A stretch of 64,000 bases of DNA from Prevotella sp. (GTDB lineage Bacteria; Bacteroidota; Bacteroidia; Bacteroidales; Bacteroidaceae). The notes below the pieces were generated by a model that worked only from the letters and a program-made list of their open reading frames with translations, was not told the origin of the DNA and made no database searches. This document shows positions 28,306 to 36,185 of this stretch, one piece after another. Location: positions 1 to 64,000 of the forward strand of contig JAIKZG010000009.1 in assembly GCA_024682415.1 (NCBI GenBank), given 5' to 3'. Made by a program: the position numbers and the translations under genes. Within the stretch, counting starts at the first letter, position 1; each line of letters opens with the position of its first letter.

Positions 28306-28503
28306 TTAAATCTCGACAACTTTAAATAATCCGTTATCCATCATCGTAATCATATATGCGCCATCATCGCAAACATCGAACACGTTATCATAAGTGCTGT
28401 GCCATCCGTTTTCTTTGATTATTTCATCAACCTCAAAAACAGGATAATCCTCCAAGCTATTCAGATATTCACAAAGTTCGCTTATTGTTTTTATCTTTCT
28501 CAT
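28306..28503 (-). CDS. Small acidic protein
   Basis: 65 aa. Acidic, with a helix at the N-terminus (TISELCEYLNSLE) and a beta-type end. Leader stem 28528-28549 is 9 bp with one G-U. Not recognised. Confidence 0.65.
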   Translation of the reverse strand: MRKIKTISELCEYLNSLEDYPVFEVDEIIKENGWHSTYDNVFDVCDDGAYMITMMDNGLFKVVEI

Positions 28504-28558
28504 AATTAAATAAATTTGGTTTGTAGTTCCTCACTGGCCACAGCGAGGATAGGAGAGG

Positions 28559-28891
28559 TTAAGCGTATTCCGCATAAAGGCAAAATTCATCATCGTAGCC
28601 ATTCTGCTTTTGAAAGCCAAACTTATATTCGGGATTAGCTTCGTCTAAATCTTTCACCAACTCTGTCATGAAAGCCTTGCGCTCAATATCACTTAGTTTG
28701 TTATCAACAAAACGTATGCTCACATATTGACCGCAGTCCTTAGTACTGACGATGAAAGATTTTCCGTTAAAATCACGAAATCCAGCTTGTACGCAGTGCT
28801 TGCTTGACGAATAGCCATACTCACTAAAAAAGTCATCGACAAAGAAATCATAAACCAAATCTTTGTCATTCCACATTACGAAAGTTTCCAT
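28559..28891 (-). CDS. Hypothetical acidic protein
   Basis: 110 aa, rich in Asp and Phe (DKDLVYDFFVDDFFSEYGY). Leader stem 28916-28935. Not recognised. Confidence 0.65.
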   Translation of the reverse strand: METFVMWNDKDLVYDFFVDDFFSEYGYSSSKHCVQAGFRDFNGKSFIVSTKDCGQYVSIRFVDNKLSDIERKAFMTELVKDLDEANPEYKFGFQKQNGYDDEFCLYAEYA

Positions 28892-28944
28892 ATTTGTTCT
28901 GATTGGTTAATAGTTCCTCCCTGATTGCAGAGAGGATAAGAGGG

Positions 28945-29400
28945 TTAGGCGGCTTCTTCTTCGTAGTAAGCAAGATAGTCACAAAGTTTATTGCTGAAAT
29001 TGTACTTTATTCCGAATGTTCCTACTGTATCAAAAAACCAATTCTGAACATACGCCTGAAAGTCTTTCATTTCTTCCGTAAGCTCTTCATTCTCAACAAA
29101 CAGCATAGCGATTTTGCTCAAATCCTTTCCTGATTCTGTACGATAATCACGTTCGAGATTATTGAAATTGCCCCATATACTGAAATCACCGGAATTGATA
29201 CCGTCTACGATATATCTATCCATATCGTCATTCAGCTTTGAAACAAGACATGATGCTTCTTCCTCTATACGGTCATCATCATACAAATCGTCAATAGTGG
29301 CATTCTCAAAAGAATCTACTACTCCACGATATAGATTAGAAATAACCTCTACCATGCTATCTGCGTCCATGAAATGACACTTCAAATCTTCTTTTCTCAT
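28945..29400 (-). CDS. Hypothetical acidic helical protein
   Basis: 151 aa from ATG 29400 by the leader rule (stem 29427-29446). Strongly acidic helices (DDLYDDDRIEEEASCLVSKL and LFVENEELTEEMKDF). Not recognised. Confidence 0.65.
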   Translation of the reverse strand: MRKEDLKCHFMDADSMVEVISNLYRGVVDSFENATIDDLYDDDRIEEEASCLVSKLNDDMDRYIVDGINSGDFSIWGNFNNLERDYRTESGKDLSKIAMLFVENEELTEEMKDFQAYVQNWFFDTVGTFGIKYNFSNKLCDYLAYYEEEAA

Positions 29401-29455
29401 ATTGTAATCTTTTGGTTTATATCGTACTCTCCCGATAGCAGGAGAGATAAGAGAG

Positions 29456-29740
29456 TTAATCAGGTATTCGTTCAGCGCAGCCGAGAGAGATAAGCAATTT
29501 GCACTGCTCCTTGACTTCTGCCCTATGCGCATACATCCAGCTTTTAAAGCTATCATCTGTTTCTTTTATGTTGTGCTTTTTGCACCACTCGTTATATCCC
29601 GGCACAAATTCGTCCTCCACATCGAAATAATTCAGCAGATACCTGCCATAACGCAGTTCGGGGTCTGCCCATTCGCCATGTGGAATGAACTCAATGCCAT
29701 ATATACCGCAATAACGTGTATAACTTCTTAATTTGCCCAT
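29456..29740 (-). CDS. Hypothetical protein
   Basis: 94 aa, aromatic-rich N-terminus (RSYTRYCGIYGIEFIPHGEW), helical C-terminus. Leader stem 29766-29788, whose stem and loop sequence is the same as that of the leader at 33187-33207. Confidence 0.65.
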   Translation of the reverse strand: MGKLRSYTRYCGIYGIEFIPHGEWADPELRYGRYLLNYFDVEDEFVPGYNEWCKKHNIKETDDSFKSWMYAHRAEVKEQCKLLISLGCAERIPD

Positions 29741-29775
29741 ATTTATAATTATTTGGTTAAATAGAACAGGAGAGA

Positions 29776-30360
29776 TTAGCTCTCCTGTGAAAAGCGATGA
29801 ATTTCAGCATAACCGCTGCCGTTATCAAGATACAGGCGTTCTCCAAAATATGTTTCAATGACGTCTGCCACCATATCATCCTCAGCTTCGCGATTATATT
29901 CGTACTGCAAAGCCTGAACATAATCAGCAAAACTGGCAATGATAAAATCAAGAAAGCTCCAGCCACAGCTAAAAGCAAGGTCTTCATCTAATGTGAACTT
30001 AACCATGTTACGCCATATCGCCTCGTCGCAGACATTATCAAAACTATCAAAAGAAGAGCAATAAGGAGAGCGACGTGCGAACTTCAAACGTGCGATAAGC
30101 GCATAGCCTTTCAATTCGCTTGCTCTCTTGTTGTCATAACCTTTATCGGTCATAATCTGAATGCCTGAAACCGAAAACGTGTCATCGTCCTTGTTGAGTT
30201 TCGCCTTAACTTGAAATGCTTCACAGAAATCGTCAAAAACCGGTTGAAGAGTATCTTCAAAAACAATCTTCCAACTATATTCCTGCATAGCCTTGCGCTC
30301 ATGCTCTATCACGGCAGCTTTCGCGTGCTTTGATAGGTCACAAAAATACTTTAATATCAT
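29776..30360 (-). CDS. Hypothetical protein with DLSxxAK motif
   Basis: 194 aa. The N-terminus (YFCDLSKHAKAAVIEHER) follows the F-x-E-L-S-x-x-A-K-x-x-A pattern found in a common but uncharacterised phage family, also seen in the 221-aa protein at 33196. Both end in ES. Its TAA lies inside the loop of the next leader. Leader stem 30386-30405. Confidence 0.65.
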   Translation of the reverse strand: MILKYFCDLSKHAKAAVIEHERKAMQEYSWKIVFEDTLQPVFDDFCEAFQVKAKLNKDDDTFSVSGIQIMTDKGYDNKRASELKGYALIARLKFARRSPYCSSFDSFDNVCDEAIWRNMVKFTLDEDLAFSCGWSFLDFIIASFADYVQALQYEYNREAEDDMVADVIETYFGERLYLDNGSGYAEIHRFSQES

Positions 30361-30451
30361 ATCTTATAAAATTTGGTTGATTAGTTCCTGCCTGATATGG
30401 CAGGATAAAAGGGGTTAAATCTCAAATTCAGGACGTTTCATCGAGAAACAT

Positions 30452-30688
30452 TTAAGGCTCGTAAAAATCTACGTCTATCACCTCTGCTCCAAGATGGATA
30501 ACATCAGGATAGTATGTAAAATATGGTTCATCAATACCGACATAATCGGCTACATAACCGTGAGGGAACTCACGCTCTAAAAAAGTTTTTATGAGTTCCT
30601 CATCTTCGTCAGACAATCCTGTTGCATCGCCATATTCTATATAACTTATAAACTCAACAGGAATGCGATACCTACTAATATATCTCAT
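30452..30688 (-). CDS. Small acidic protein
   Basis: 78 aa, acidic, with a SDEDEELIKTFLERE helix. The style (YIEYGDATGLSDED) is common in uncharacterised phage and plasmid proteins. Leader stem 30718-30740, seven pairs including one G-U. Confidence 0.65.
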   Translation of the reverse strand: MRYISRYRIPVEFISYIEYGDATGLSDEDEELIKTFLEREFPHGYVADYVGIDEPYFTYYPDVIHLGAEVIDVDFYEP

Positions 30689-30757
30689 ATTCTCAAAATA
30701 TTGGTTAATATTGTAGACTCTCAGTATTTAATTCTGAAAGCCTTAAAGGAGTTATTT

Positions 30758-31033
30758 TCAGCGGCTGCACATCCTGCGCACTTGTTGGTACTTAATATTA
30801 TTTGATAATTCCTCCAAATAAATTGTCCCATGAAAACGATGACGGAACTTTGTGATTATGCCACGTTTGGCATCGTATTTCCTGAATAAGCCTAACATAT
30901 CGCTTTTCGTGTGTGCATAAACACATTCCATACCGAACGGCAACGGTTTGTTAAACACAGTACAGCTCGCATAATACATACGTCCACCCACTGCATCTAC
31001 CTTACCGGTAACTATATTTTTATAATTTGCCAT
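30758..31033 (-). CDS. Hypothetical basic protein
   Basis: 91 aa with three cysteines and a basic C-terminal half (RKYDAKRGIITKFRHRFHG). Leader stem 31060-31078. Not recognised. Confidence 0.65.
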   Translation of the reverse strand: MANYKNIVTGKVDAVGGRMYYASCTVFNKPLPFGMECVYAHTKSDMLGLFRKYDAKRGIITKFRHRFHGTIYLEELSNNIKYQQVRRMCSR

Positions 31034-31166
31034 ATATTATTAAAATGTTGGTTAATAGCTCCCCGCATTCAGCAGGGATAAAGGTTTAATTTCTGCAATT
31101 AAATACAAATCCGTTATGCGCCTTGCTCTTCCAACTCGTCACAGAGCTCCGAAATAGCTTGTCCTC

Positions 31167-31490
31167 CTATCCGTTATAATAGTCTTTAATGATGTTTTCT
31201 TTGTAACGTGCCGAAATGCCGCATAAGTCCGCATTACGATAACGTTTGCCATTGGGTAGGTACACTGGATAAAGTGTCGTGCCGTGCTTACCCATAGCGC
31301 ACGTAAACGCACGGCCATGTACTTGCGTTTCGTCATTGTTACACTTGCGCATATCACTACTAAAGTAAAGATTATACGGAGTAACTTTGTTGCCGTCATC
31401 ATCCACGTAATAAAGCCCTACGACTTTCTTCTCGGGATAGTTGTGATAAACCTCGTAAACAGTTTGAGGTACATAGTCATTTGCTTCCAT
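31167..31490 (-). CDS. Hypothetical protein
   Basis: 107 aa. Beta-type with Tyr-rich ends and three cysteines. Leader stem 31517-31540, a perfect 9-bp copy. The 77 bases after its stop hold a short open stretch (reading ISELCDELEEQGA) without a start codon, perhaps a remnant of another small gene. Confidence 0.65.
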   Translation of the reverse strand: MEANDYVPQTVYEVYHNYPEKKVVGLYYVDDDGNKVTPYNLYFSSDMRKCNNDETQVHGRAFTCAMGKHGTTLYPVYLPNGKRYRNADLCGISARYKENIIKDYYNG

Positions 31491-31547
31491 AATTGTTTGT
31501 TTGTTTGGTTTATAGCTCCTCCCTGATTGTGCAGGGAGGATAAAAGA

Positions 31548-31612
31548 TTAAATACCCATCATATCCATGATGTTATCAATTTCTTCAATAAATCCTCAAG
31601 CATATCAGTCAT
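31548..31612 (-). pseudogene. Possible frameshifted mini-gene
   Basis: ATG at 31612 overlaps the end of the upstream gene and reads MTDMLEDL. The downstream part reads EEIDNIMDMMGI followed by TAA only in another frame, ending at 31548, just before the next leader. A single-base indel near 31588 would join them. In the current frame it stops after 17 residues. Confidence 0.3.
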
Positions 31613-31859
31613 CGTCCTCCTCTAATTCAATACCGAACTCATCTGCACAATACTCAACGCTCTCCGAGTAAAACATTTCTTCTACATCGTCAATATCCAT
31701 ATCATAGGATGCATTGTCAAGAGCGTATAATGTGTCTTGTCCGCTCATCGTAGAACGGTTTACAAGTTCTTCAAGAGTGCTTAACGCCTGCTCTCTGAAA
31801 AAGAAATCACTCAAACCCTTGTTCCAGTAAATGTTGCTGATTGTTACTTTTGCATTCAT
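31605..31859 (-). CDS. Small acidic protein
   Basis: 84 aa with an acidic C-terminus (DIDDVEEMFYSESVEY, ELEEDDD). It has no stem-loop leader; instead an AGGAG lies at a normal distance before the ATG, an unusual Shine-Dalgarno start for this array. Confidence 0.65.
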   Translation of the reverse strand: MNAKVTISNIYWNKGLSDFFFREQALSTLEELVNRSTMSGQDTLYALDNASYDMDIDDVEEMFYSESVEYCADEFGIELEEDDD

Positions 31860-31882
31860 ATCTTTGTCTCCTATCTTTTAAG

Positions 31883-32314
31883 TTAAACTGCGTATTTGTA
31901 CGGGTTAAGCCCTACCTTCTGTGCTGCCTGCAAGATGCGAACACCGCACACTGAGAAGAAGTTCTTAAGGAACTTACACGCCTTCTTGTCATCTGTGCTG
32001 CTCAACACTCCCCACTTGACGCCAAGCAACAATATGTTGTAGTCGGTGTAGTCGATGTCGCAGCAACTCGGCAGACCTTTCAACCACTCGCCTATGCGCT
32101 CCGAAAGGTTCGGAAACATACGTTTGTTGTACTGAAAGTTGAACTCCTTCTCAAAGCAGTCAAAGAAAAATTGCAAAGCCTCTGCATCGGTGTTGAACTC
32201 AAGACCTTCGTCTGCTGCTCGGCTGCTTTCCTTGATGCAGTCGATAACATATACCAACTGAACGCCGTTGCGTCCGTTCTTTGCTCTCTCTGTCAGATTC
32301 ACTTTTGCTGTCAT
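31883..32314 (-). CDS. Hypothetical protein
   Basis: 143 aa from ATG 32314. The leader (stem 32367-32390, CGTTCAAG/CTTGAACG) ends about 40 nt upstream, the longest gap in the set. Alpha/beta composition with five cysteines. Not recognised. Confidence 0.65.
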   Translation of the reverse strand: MTAKVNLTERAKNGRNGVQLVYVIDCIKESSRAADEGLEFNTDAEALQFFFDCFEKEFNFQYNKRMFPNLSERIGEWLKGLPSCCDIDYTDYNILLLGVKWGVLSSTDDKKACKFLKNFFSVCGVRILQAAQKVGLNPYKYAV

Positions 32315-32402
32315 ATCATTGCTGCTTAACCGTGATGCAGTAGGGCTTAAATGGTTAATAAATAGTCGTTCAAGCCGTGTGTCTTGAACGTAAAAGGACA
32401 AG

Positions 32403-32654
32403 TTATTTAATATTTCGTTGATATATAATATCATCGCTTTTCGTGTCTACAATAAACACGATACCACCTTTACAGCTGTTATATATACCTGGTTCAAGGT
32501 TACCCTCAATAAACTCAGTAATAACCACACGGGCGGCGCGATAGCTATTTGTTGAACCCAAACCGAGGGTTATATTTTCGCAGTTGTCTGCTACAATAGA
32601 GTATCGTCCGTTACTTACTACTTGGTAAGCTTGCTTGTTACGTATTATTTCCAT
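32403..32654 (-). CDS. Hypothetical protein
   Basis: 83 aa, beta-type (YQVVSNGRYSIVADNCENITLGLG). Leader stem 32681-32700, a perfect 8-bp stem with a 4-nt loop. Not recognised. Confidence 0.65.
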   Translation of the reverse strand: MEIIRNKQAYQVVSNGRYSIVADNCENITLGLGSTNSYRAARVVITEFIEGNLEPGIYNSCKGGIVFIVDTKSDDIIYQRNIK

Positions 32655-32713
32655 ATCTTTTTTTTATTTGGTTTGTAGCACCTCCCTGATTACAGGGAGG
32701 ATAAGAGAAAAAA

Positions 32714-33160
32714 TCATCCGAAAAATCTGTCGTACAACTCAGGCTGCAAGCAGACGTTCACATCAATGCAGCTTGTATTAATCTTAGTATCGACACGCAG
32801 ACAACGCCAAAACAGGTCATCCATCACAGCGGTCAAAAACTGCTCATATTCTTTCAAGCCCTGCTTTTTAGTAAGCTTGAAAAATGAACGTGTAGAAGTT
32901 CCGTTCCAATGTGATTCGGTCTTGACGTAAAATTTCATGTCGCTGTCCTGCAACGATTTAGGAATGAAGTTACCGTCAAAAATCGAACTTCCTGCTTTTG
33001 CAAGCAACGTCGTGCGAAGCGTCGTCTTAGTATGCAAGTCTGCATACACTGTCACAGATTTATTCACTGCGACTTCACGCATCATGTCACAAATAGAATA
33101 ACTACCTAAAATCGTATAACTCTGAAACAGCGGTCTGCGATAAATAAAATTGTATGTCAT
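32714..33160 (-). CDS. Hypothetical protein
   Basis: 148 aa, basic in its centre, beta-rich. Leader stem 33187-33207. Not recognised. Confidence 0.65.
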   Translation of the reverse strand: MTYNFIYRRPLFQSYTILGSYSICDMMREVAVNKSVTVYADLHTKTTLRTTLLAKAGSSIFDGNFIPKSLQDSDMKFYVKTESHWNGTSTRSFFKLTKKQGLKEYEQFLTAVMDDLFWRCLRVDTKINTSCIDVNVCLQPELYDRFFG

Positions 33161-33195
33161 AATTGTAATTTTGTTGGTTAATAGAACAGGAGAGA

Positions 33196-33861
33196 TTAGC
33201 TCTCCTGCAAATAGGGTAAAACATCATCGGCAAGGGTGCCATCCTCATAGAACCACACATCGAGATTTTTAATGCTTTCTCTGATATGCTCATCGGTACG
33301 ATACTCATTAATTTGATTGTGCATCGTTTTCAAGCTCTCATCGTAGCATTCATGTATAACCTGAGCGAGATTCAAATCACGCTTCCATATCTCACGAGGA
33401 TTGTAGTACAAACGCTTAATAGGCTCGATTAGCTCGAAATCAGAATATGTGCCGGTCAGCGGCATATCGTTCACCCACTTTTCAGTGCGTGATATATACG
33501 TTTTGCCACCACGCTCAAATCGCGCAGGTATCAGCATTCCGTTTTCTGCGTCCTCCACAATGTGATTTATCCAGCGAAGCAAAAGGTTTTCTTTAACCTC
33601 GTTGCTCTCAAGCCAATTATACCAGCAGAAATCTTTCTCGGAGATCAGCTCTATGTTCCTATATGAAAAACCGACAGTGCTGTAGCTGAGCAGCCTGAAA
33701 CCGGTCAGCTTCCAAAAATAATCCTGTGATTCTTCAAAATCTAAGTACACGCCGTCAATCTCAGGCTGAATGAATGACTCAGAATTCGCCTTGATAGCGT
33801 CGTCCTTTGCCTGCTCGCTCAATTCCTCAAAACGGAAGAGCTTAATTTTTACTTCTTTCAT
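33196..33861 (-). CDS. Hypothetical protein with ELSxxAK motif
   Basis: 221 aa. Starts KIKLFRFEELSEQAKDDAIK, the F-x-E-L-S-x-x-A-K-x-x-A pattern of a widespread uncharacterised phage family, shared with the protein at 29776. C-terminal WFYEDGTLADD and final ES are also typical. Stop codon lies in the loop of the following leader. Leader stem 33888-33912. Confidence 0.7.
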   Translation of the reverse strand: MKEVKIKLFRFEELSEQAKDDAIKANSESFIQPEIDGVYLDFEESQDYFWKLTGFRLLSYSTVGFSYRNIELISEKDFCWYNWLESNEVKENLLLRWINHIVEDAENGMLIPARFERGGKTYISRTEKWVNDMPLTGTYSDFELIEPIKRLYYNPREIWKRDLNLAQVIHECYDESLKTMHNQINEYRTDEHIRESIKNLDVWFYEDGTLADDVLPYLQES

Positions 33862-33928
33862 CGCTTAAAAAATTTGGTTCAAATTGTTCGGCTGCGTCTG
33901 TCGTTCAGCCGATTTAAGGATGTACCAC

Positions 33929-34042
33929 TCACAGCTCCGCGTATATGTCACGCAAAGCACACAACTTAGCCTGCTCGTTCAGGCTCAAATTCTTACGGCA
34001 CGCAAGGCGTGCAATCATTCGCTTAATGCTACTCTTTCTCAT
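33929..34042 (-). CDS. 37-aa basic peptide gene
   Basis: Encodes a basic helical peptide (KRMIARLACRKNLSLNEQAK). Its ATG overlaps the end of the preceding small membrane gene by 14 bases, so it is probably translated by coupling. Confidence 0.5.
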   Translation of the reverse strand: MRKSSIKRMIARLACRKNLSLNEQAKLCALRDIYAEL

Positions 34043-34169
34043 AATTCATACTGTCTTTGATTAGAAACTCGCTCATATCTCGTACTGCCTTGCAGTCGCT
34101 CAACAGCTGATTTGCCACGGCTCGTAAGAGCCACAGAGCAGCCAGCATTAAAAATATAATTTCTTTCAT
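34029..34169 (-). CDS. 46-aa single-pass membrane peptide gene
   Basis: N-terminal hydrophobic helix (IIFLMLAALWLL) followed by a charged tail. The start at 34169 follows a leader with a 10-bp stem (34192-34220) containing two G-U pairs and the block TTTAAAACCAAAT. The longer frame in the same place is a different reading frame and lacks the leader relation. Confidence 0.55.
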   Translation of the reverse strand: MKEIIFLMLAALWLLRAVANQLLSDCKAVRDMSEFLIKDSMNYEKE

Positions 34170-34249
34170 CGGATTTGGTTTTAAATAGAAAGCAGCCGAA
34201 GCAAACCTTACTTCGACCGCTCAAAAGAAACATGAAAACAAAATATAAT

Positions 34250-34438
34250 CTACTTAAATCGTTTGTCGGAAACTCTTGATATATGGAAGAGCATACCGAC
34301 GAAACACAAGTAAAATCCTATCGTGCTAATCATTAACAATGGATAGCACTTGAAAATGATTGATACTAAAATCAAAAAGGCAAACATTATAAATAAACAA
34401 ATTGTTGCCCACTCATAATCGATTTTTCTTCTTTTCAT
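34250..34438 (-). CDS. Small two-helix membrane protein
   Basis: 62 aa with two hydrophobic helices (about residues 12-30 and 35-52) and basic ends. First gene of the leftward array in transcription order. Its leader is diverged (TTTTAACTAAA, stem 34471-34490). Not recognised. Confidence 0.6.
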   Translation of the reverse strand: MKRRKIDYEWATICLFIMFAFLILVSIIFKCYPLLMISTIGFYLCFVGMLFHISRVSDKRFK

Positions 34439-35224
34439 AATTATCGTACTTATTTAGTTAAAATGGGAGAGAGCTGAATCTTGTCAGCTCCCAAAGTTTC
34501 CCCGCCCTGCTCGTTTTTATTATTGTCTTCATTCTCACACGCAGGTTAAATCATTTCTGATATGCTAAAATAAATGCCTACCTCAGCCGCTCATCTTATC
34601 ACTAAGAAAAAACACCCTACTTTGGCAAGTTGCAGTTTTCTCGGAGTTTCTACTGCAAAACCCGTACTTTATTCCGTGCGGTCTTTCACCGCTTTTATCT
34701 TTTAGCCAGTCGTTCAGATGGAACGAGCCGGGCAGCGCAAAAAGTGTATTAAAATCGCTGCCCACAAATTAAACGAGATATAAAGCTAACCACTTCTTCA
34801 TATCGCGCCAAGCTTTGTGGCGTGTTCTGCTCACAAAAAGAACGAGTGTTCATCGTTCGATTTGCCGAAATTATAAGGACTTGTAAAATCGTTCGCCTTA
34901 ATCGTTCAACCTACTTTGCAGCAAGCTGAAAAATCACAGCCGAAAATCGTTCGCCTTAAATTTCTGCTGACGTGCCTACACGTCAGAAAACCAATAAATA
35001 CAAATAACTCTTCGCTTTTGTTCGCTCGTATTTCTTGCTCCGTTTTAGTCGTTTCTCTGATGATGTCTTAAACCATCACCAAACAAACAAGCACAACAAA
35101 ACAAACAAGCGAACAAATAACGCTTGTTTCCATGAGTGGACTCGAACCACTACACAAGGCAAAAATACCTTGTTTCCAAAATGAAAAAATTTCTTTGCTT
35201 AAAATCTAAACACACTAAAAACGC
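34439..35224. other. Non-coding region upstream of the small-gene array
   Basis: No convincing gene. It holds a direct repeat of AAAATCGTTCGCCTTAA (near 34887 and 34952), several further CGTTCG words, Lys-codon-like A-rich runs near 35080-35120 and a tRNA-half-like element at 35127-35187. The array promoter is expected here, but I found no TTTG/TAnnTTTG pair with good spacing on the minus strand. Confidence 0.5.
35127..35187 (-). other. tRNA 3'-half-like element lacking a D-arm
   Basis: On the minus strand AGTGG-TTCGAGT-CCACT (35151-35135) is a canonical T-arm. ATGGAAA (35133-35127) can pair with TTTTCAT (35187-35181) as an acceptor-like stem, and ACAAGG/CCTTGT (35173-35154) forms an anticodon-arm-like hairpin with an 8-nt loop. 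No D-arm exists. CTTGTTTCCA occurs twice as a direct repeat (35123-35132, 35169-35178). Probably a tRNA remnant or old attachment site. Confidence 0.4.
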
Positions 35225-35268
35225 AAAAAACGCTTGTTAAATCAGAAAAGCGATTTAACAAGCGTTTT
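35225..35268 (-). terminator. Strong rho-independent terminator
   Basis: A 17-bp uninterrupted stem (35227-35243 with 35252-35268) and an 8-nt loop, followed on the minus strand by a T-run. It ends the gene at 35283 and isolates it from the array. Confidence 0.9.
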
Positions 35269-35282
35269 AAAAAAGAATGTAA

Positions 35283-35984
35283 TTAAATACCCAGCTCTTT
35301 CTGAATATCCTTAGGAATGATGGCAGCTTTCTGCGCTGCGCTGAAAGTATCCCACAATGCACCAAATGTCTTATAAACATTCTTTGCATTCTCAACGGCA
35401 GCGGCGTGTTTGGCGGCTGCCTCAGCAGCGAGCTTCGCAGCTTTCCTTTCTTCCTTCGTTTCATAACGAAGCACTTTGTGTACATCATCAGCCACGAAGC
35501 GCGAAGCGAACTTAAAGAAGGAATCAATAATACGAGCCTGCGCAGCTTCAGTCAGCTTTTCACATACCAAAAAATAAGTATGTGCTGCGCCGTCCACATC
35601 GTTACGAGTGAAAGAGCCGCAGAAATCGATAGCTGCGCCGTTTGCGTCTACAGGTGCACCGTCTTTATTTACTGCGAACTCACCCAAACTACAGGTGAAA
35701 CCTTTAGTTTCCTTTTCAGCGAGTTCAAACAGCGAACGAGCTGCCCCCTCCGTTGGAGGCTCGTTATAACCTATGGCAGCGAGAAAAACTGCACGAGTCT
35801 GCGCAGACCACATAGAGCTGCGCTTCTCCTCAAACAAGCTGCGAAGCTGGGCATTAATAGTATTATTTCTATCGTTACCACATATCGCAGGGCATGTACT
35901 GCGTACATTGCTACCGCCGTTAGATACTTTGTTTACATTCTCATTTGCAGCAACTTTGGCTGCGTTCATTTCTTTTGCTTTCAT
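35283..35984 (-). CDS. Hypothetical Ala-rich protein, monocistronic
   Basis: 233 aa. N-terminus low-complexity (NGGSNVRST), middle with FLAAIGYNEPPTEGAARSLFELAEKE, then an Ala/Lys helix (EERKAAKLAAEAAAKHAAAVENA). The transcript has its own structured 5' leader (stem 36008-36027) and terminator, and is set apart from the array. A regulatory or early role is possible. I do not recognise the family. Confidence 0.65.
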   Translation of the reverse strand: MKAKEMNAAKVAANENVNKVSNGGSNVRSTCPAICGNDRNNTINAQLRSLFEEKRSSMWSAQTRAVFLAAIGYNEPPTEGAARSLFELAEKETKGFTCSLGEFAVNKDGAPVDANGAAIDFCGSFTRNDVDGAAHTYFLVCEKLTEAAQARIIDSFFKFASRFVADDVHKVLRYETKEERKAAKLAAEAAAKHAAAVENAKNVYKTFGALWDTFSAAQKAAIIPKDIQKELGI

Positions 35985-36185
35985 TGTTGTTCCTTTTATA
36001 TAGTTATGTGTAGAACTATTTCTACACGGATTTTACAAACAGAAACTAAAAAAGAAATAAGTATCTTTTTAGTGCGTCAAAATTTCAAAGATATGTGCTA
36101 AAAACACATTTAATTTAATAACCCCCGTTATTATTTCTTTTATGTATCACAAAGGTACACAAAAAAAAGATACCGTGCAATAGTT

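Larger units (their letters stand above)
23941..34490 (-). repeat. Family of 27 start-associated stem-loop leaders in the small-gene array
   Basis: Each copy, read on the minus strand, has a stem of 6-10 bp, a 2-8 nt link, a conserved block TATTAACCAA or TATAAACCAAA, then 10-18 A/T-rich nt and an ATG. Stem limits: 23944-23966, 24310-24332, 24414-24433, 24686-24705, 24995-25016, 25265-25286, 25537-25558, 26096-26115, 26518-26539, 26863-26882, 27373-27393, 27694-27714, 28275-28296, 28528-28549, 28916-28935, 29427-29446, 29766-29788, 30386-30405, 30718-30740, 31060-31078, 31517-31540, 32367-32390, 32681-32700, 33187-33207, 33888-33912, 34192-34220, 34471-34490. A 28th, diverged copy (36008-36027) precedes the gene at 35984. 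Stem sequences differ while pairing is kept. Function unknown. RNA processing, translation control or insulation between cistrons are possible. Confidence 0.85.

Noticed and set aside
31139..31402. 87-aa minus-strand ORF overlapping the gene at 31167-31490
   Set aside because: It lies in another frame of the same strand, starts inside the other gene and has no leader, whereas the other gene has a perfect one.
23941..34490. Interpreting the stem-loops and the recombinase as an integron cassette array
   Set aside because: There are no conserved attC core sites, the recombinase lies at the downstream end in the same orientation, and wobble pairing only on the transcribed strand points to RNA function.
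23941..34490. Interpreting the conserved AACCAA block as a promoter
   Set aside because: It does not match the TTTG/TAnnTTTG grammar seen at other genes in this window, and the adjacent stems covary, which a sigma-factor site would not require.
34583..34765. 60-aa minus-strand ORF upstream of the array
   Set aside because: No leader, no promoter and a composition without clear secondary structure; treated as non-coding.
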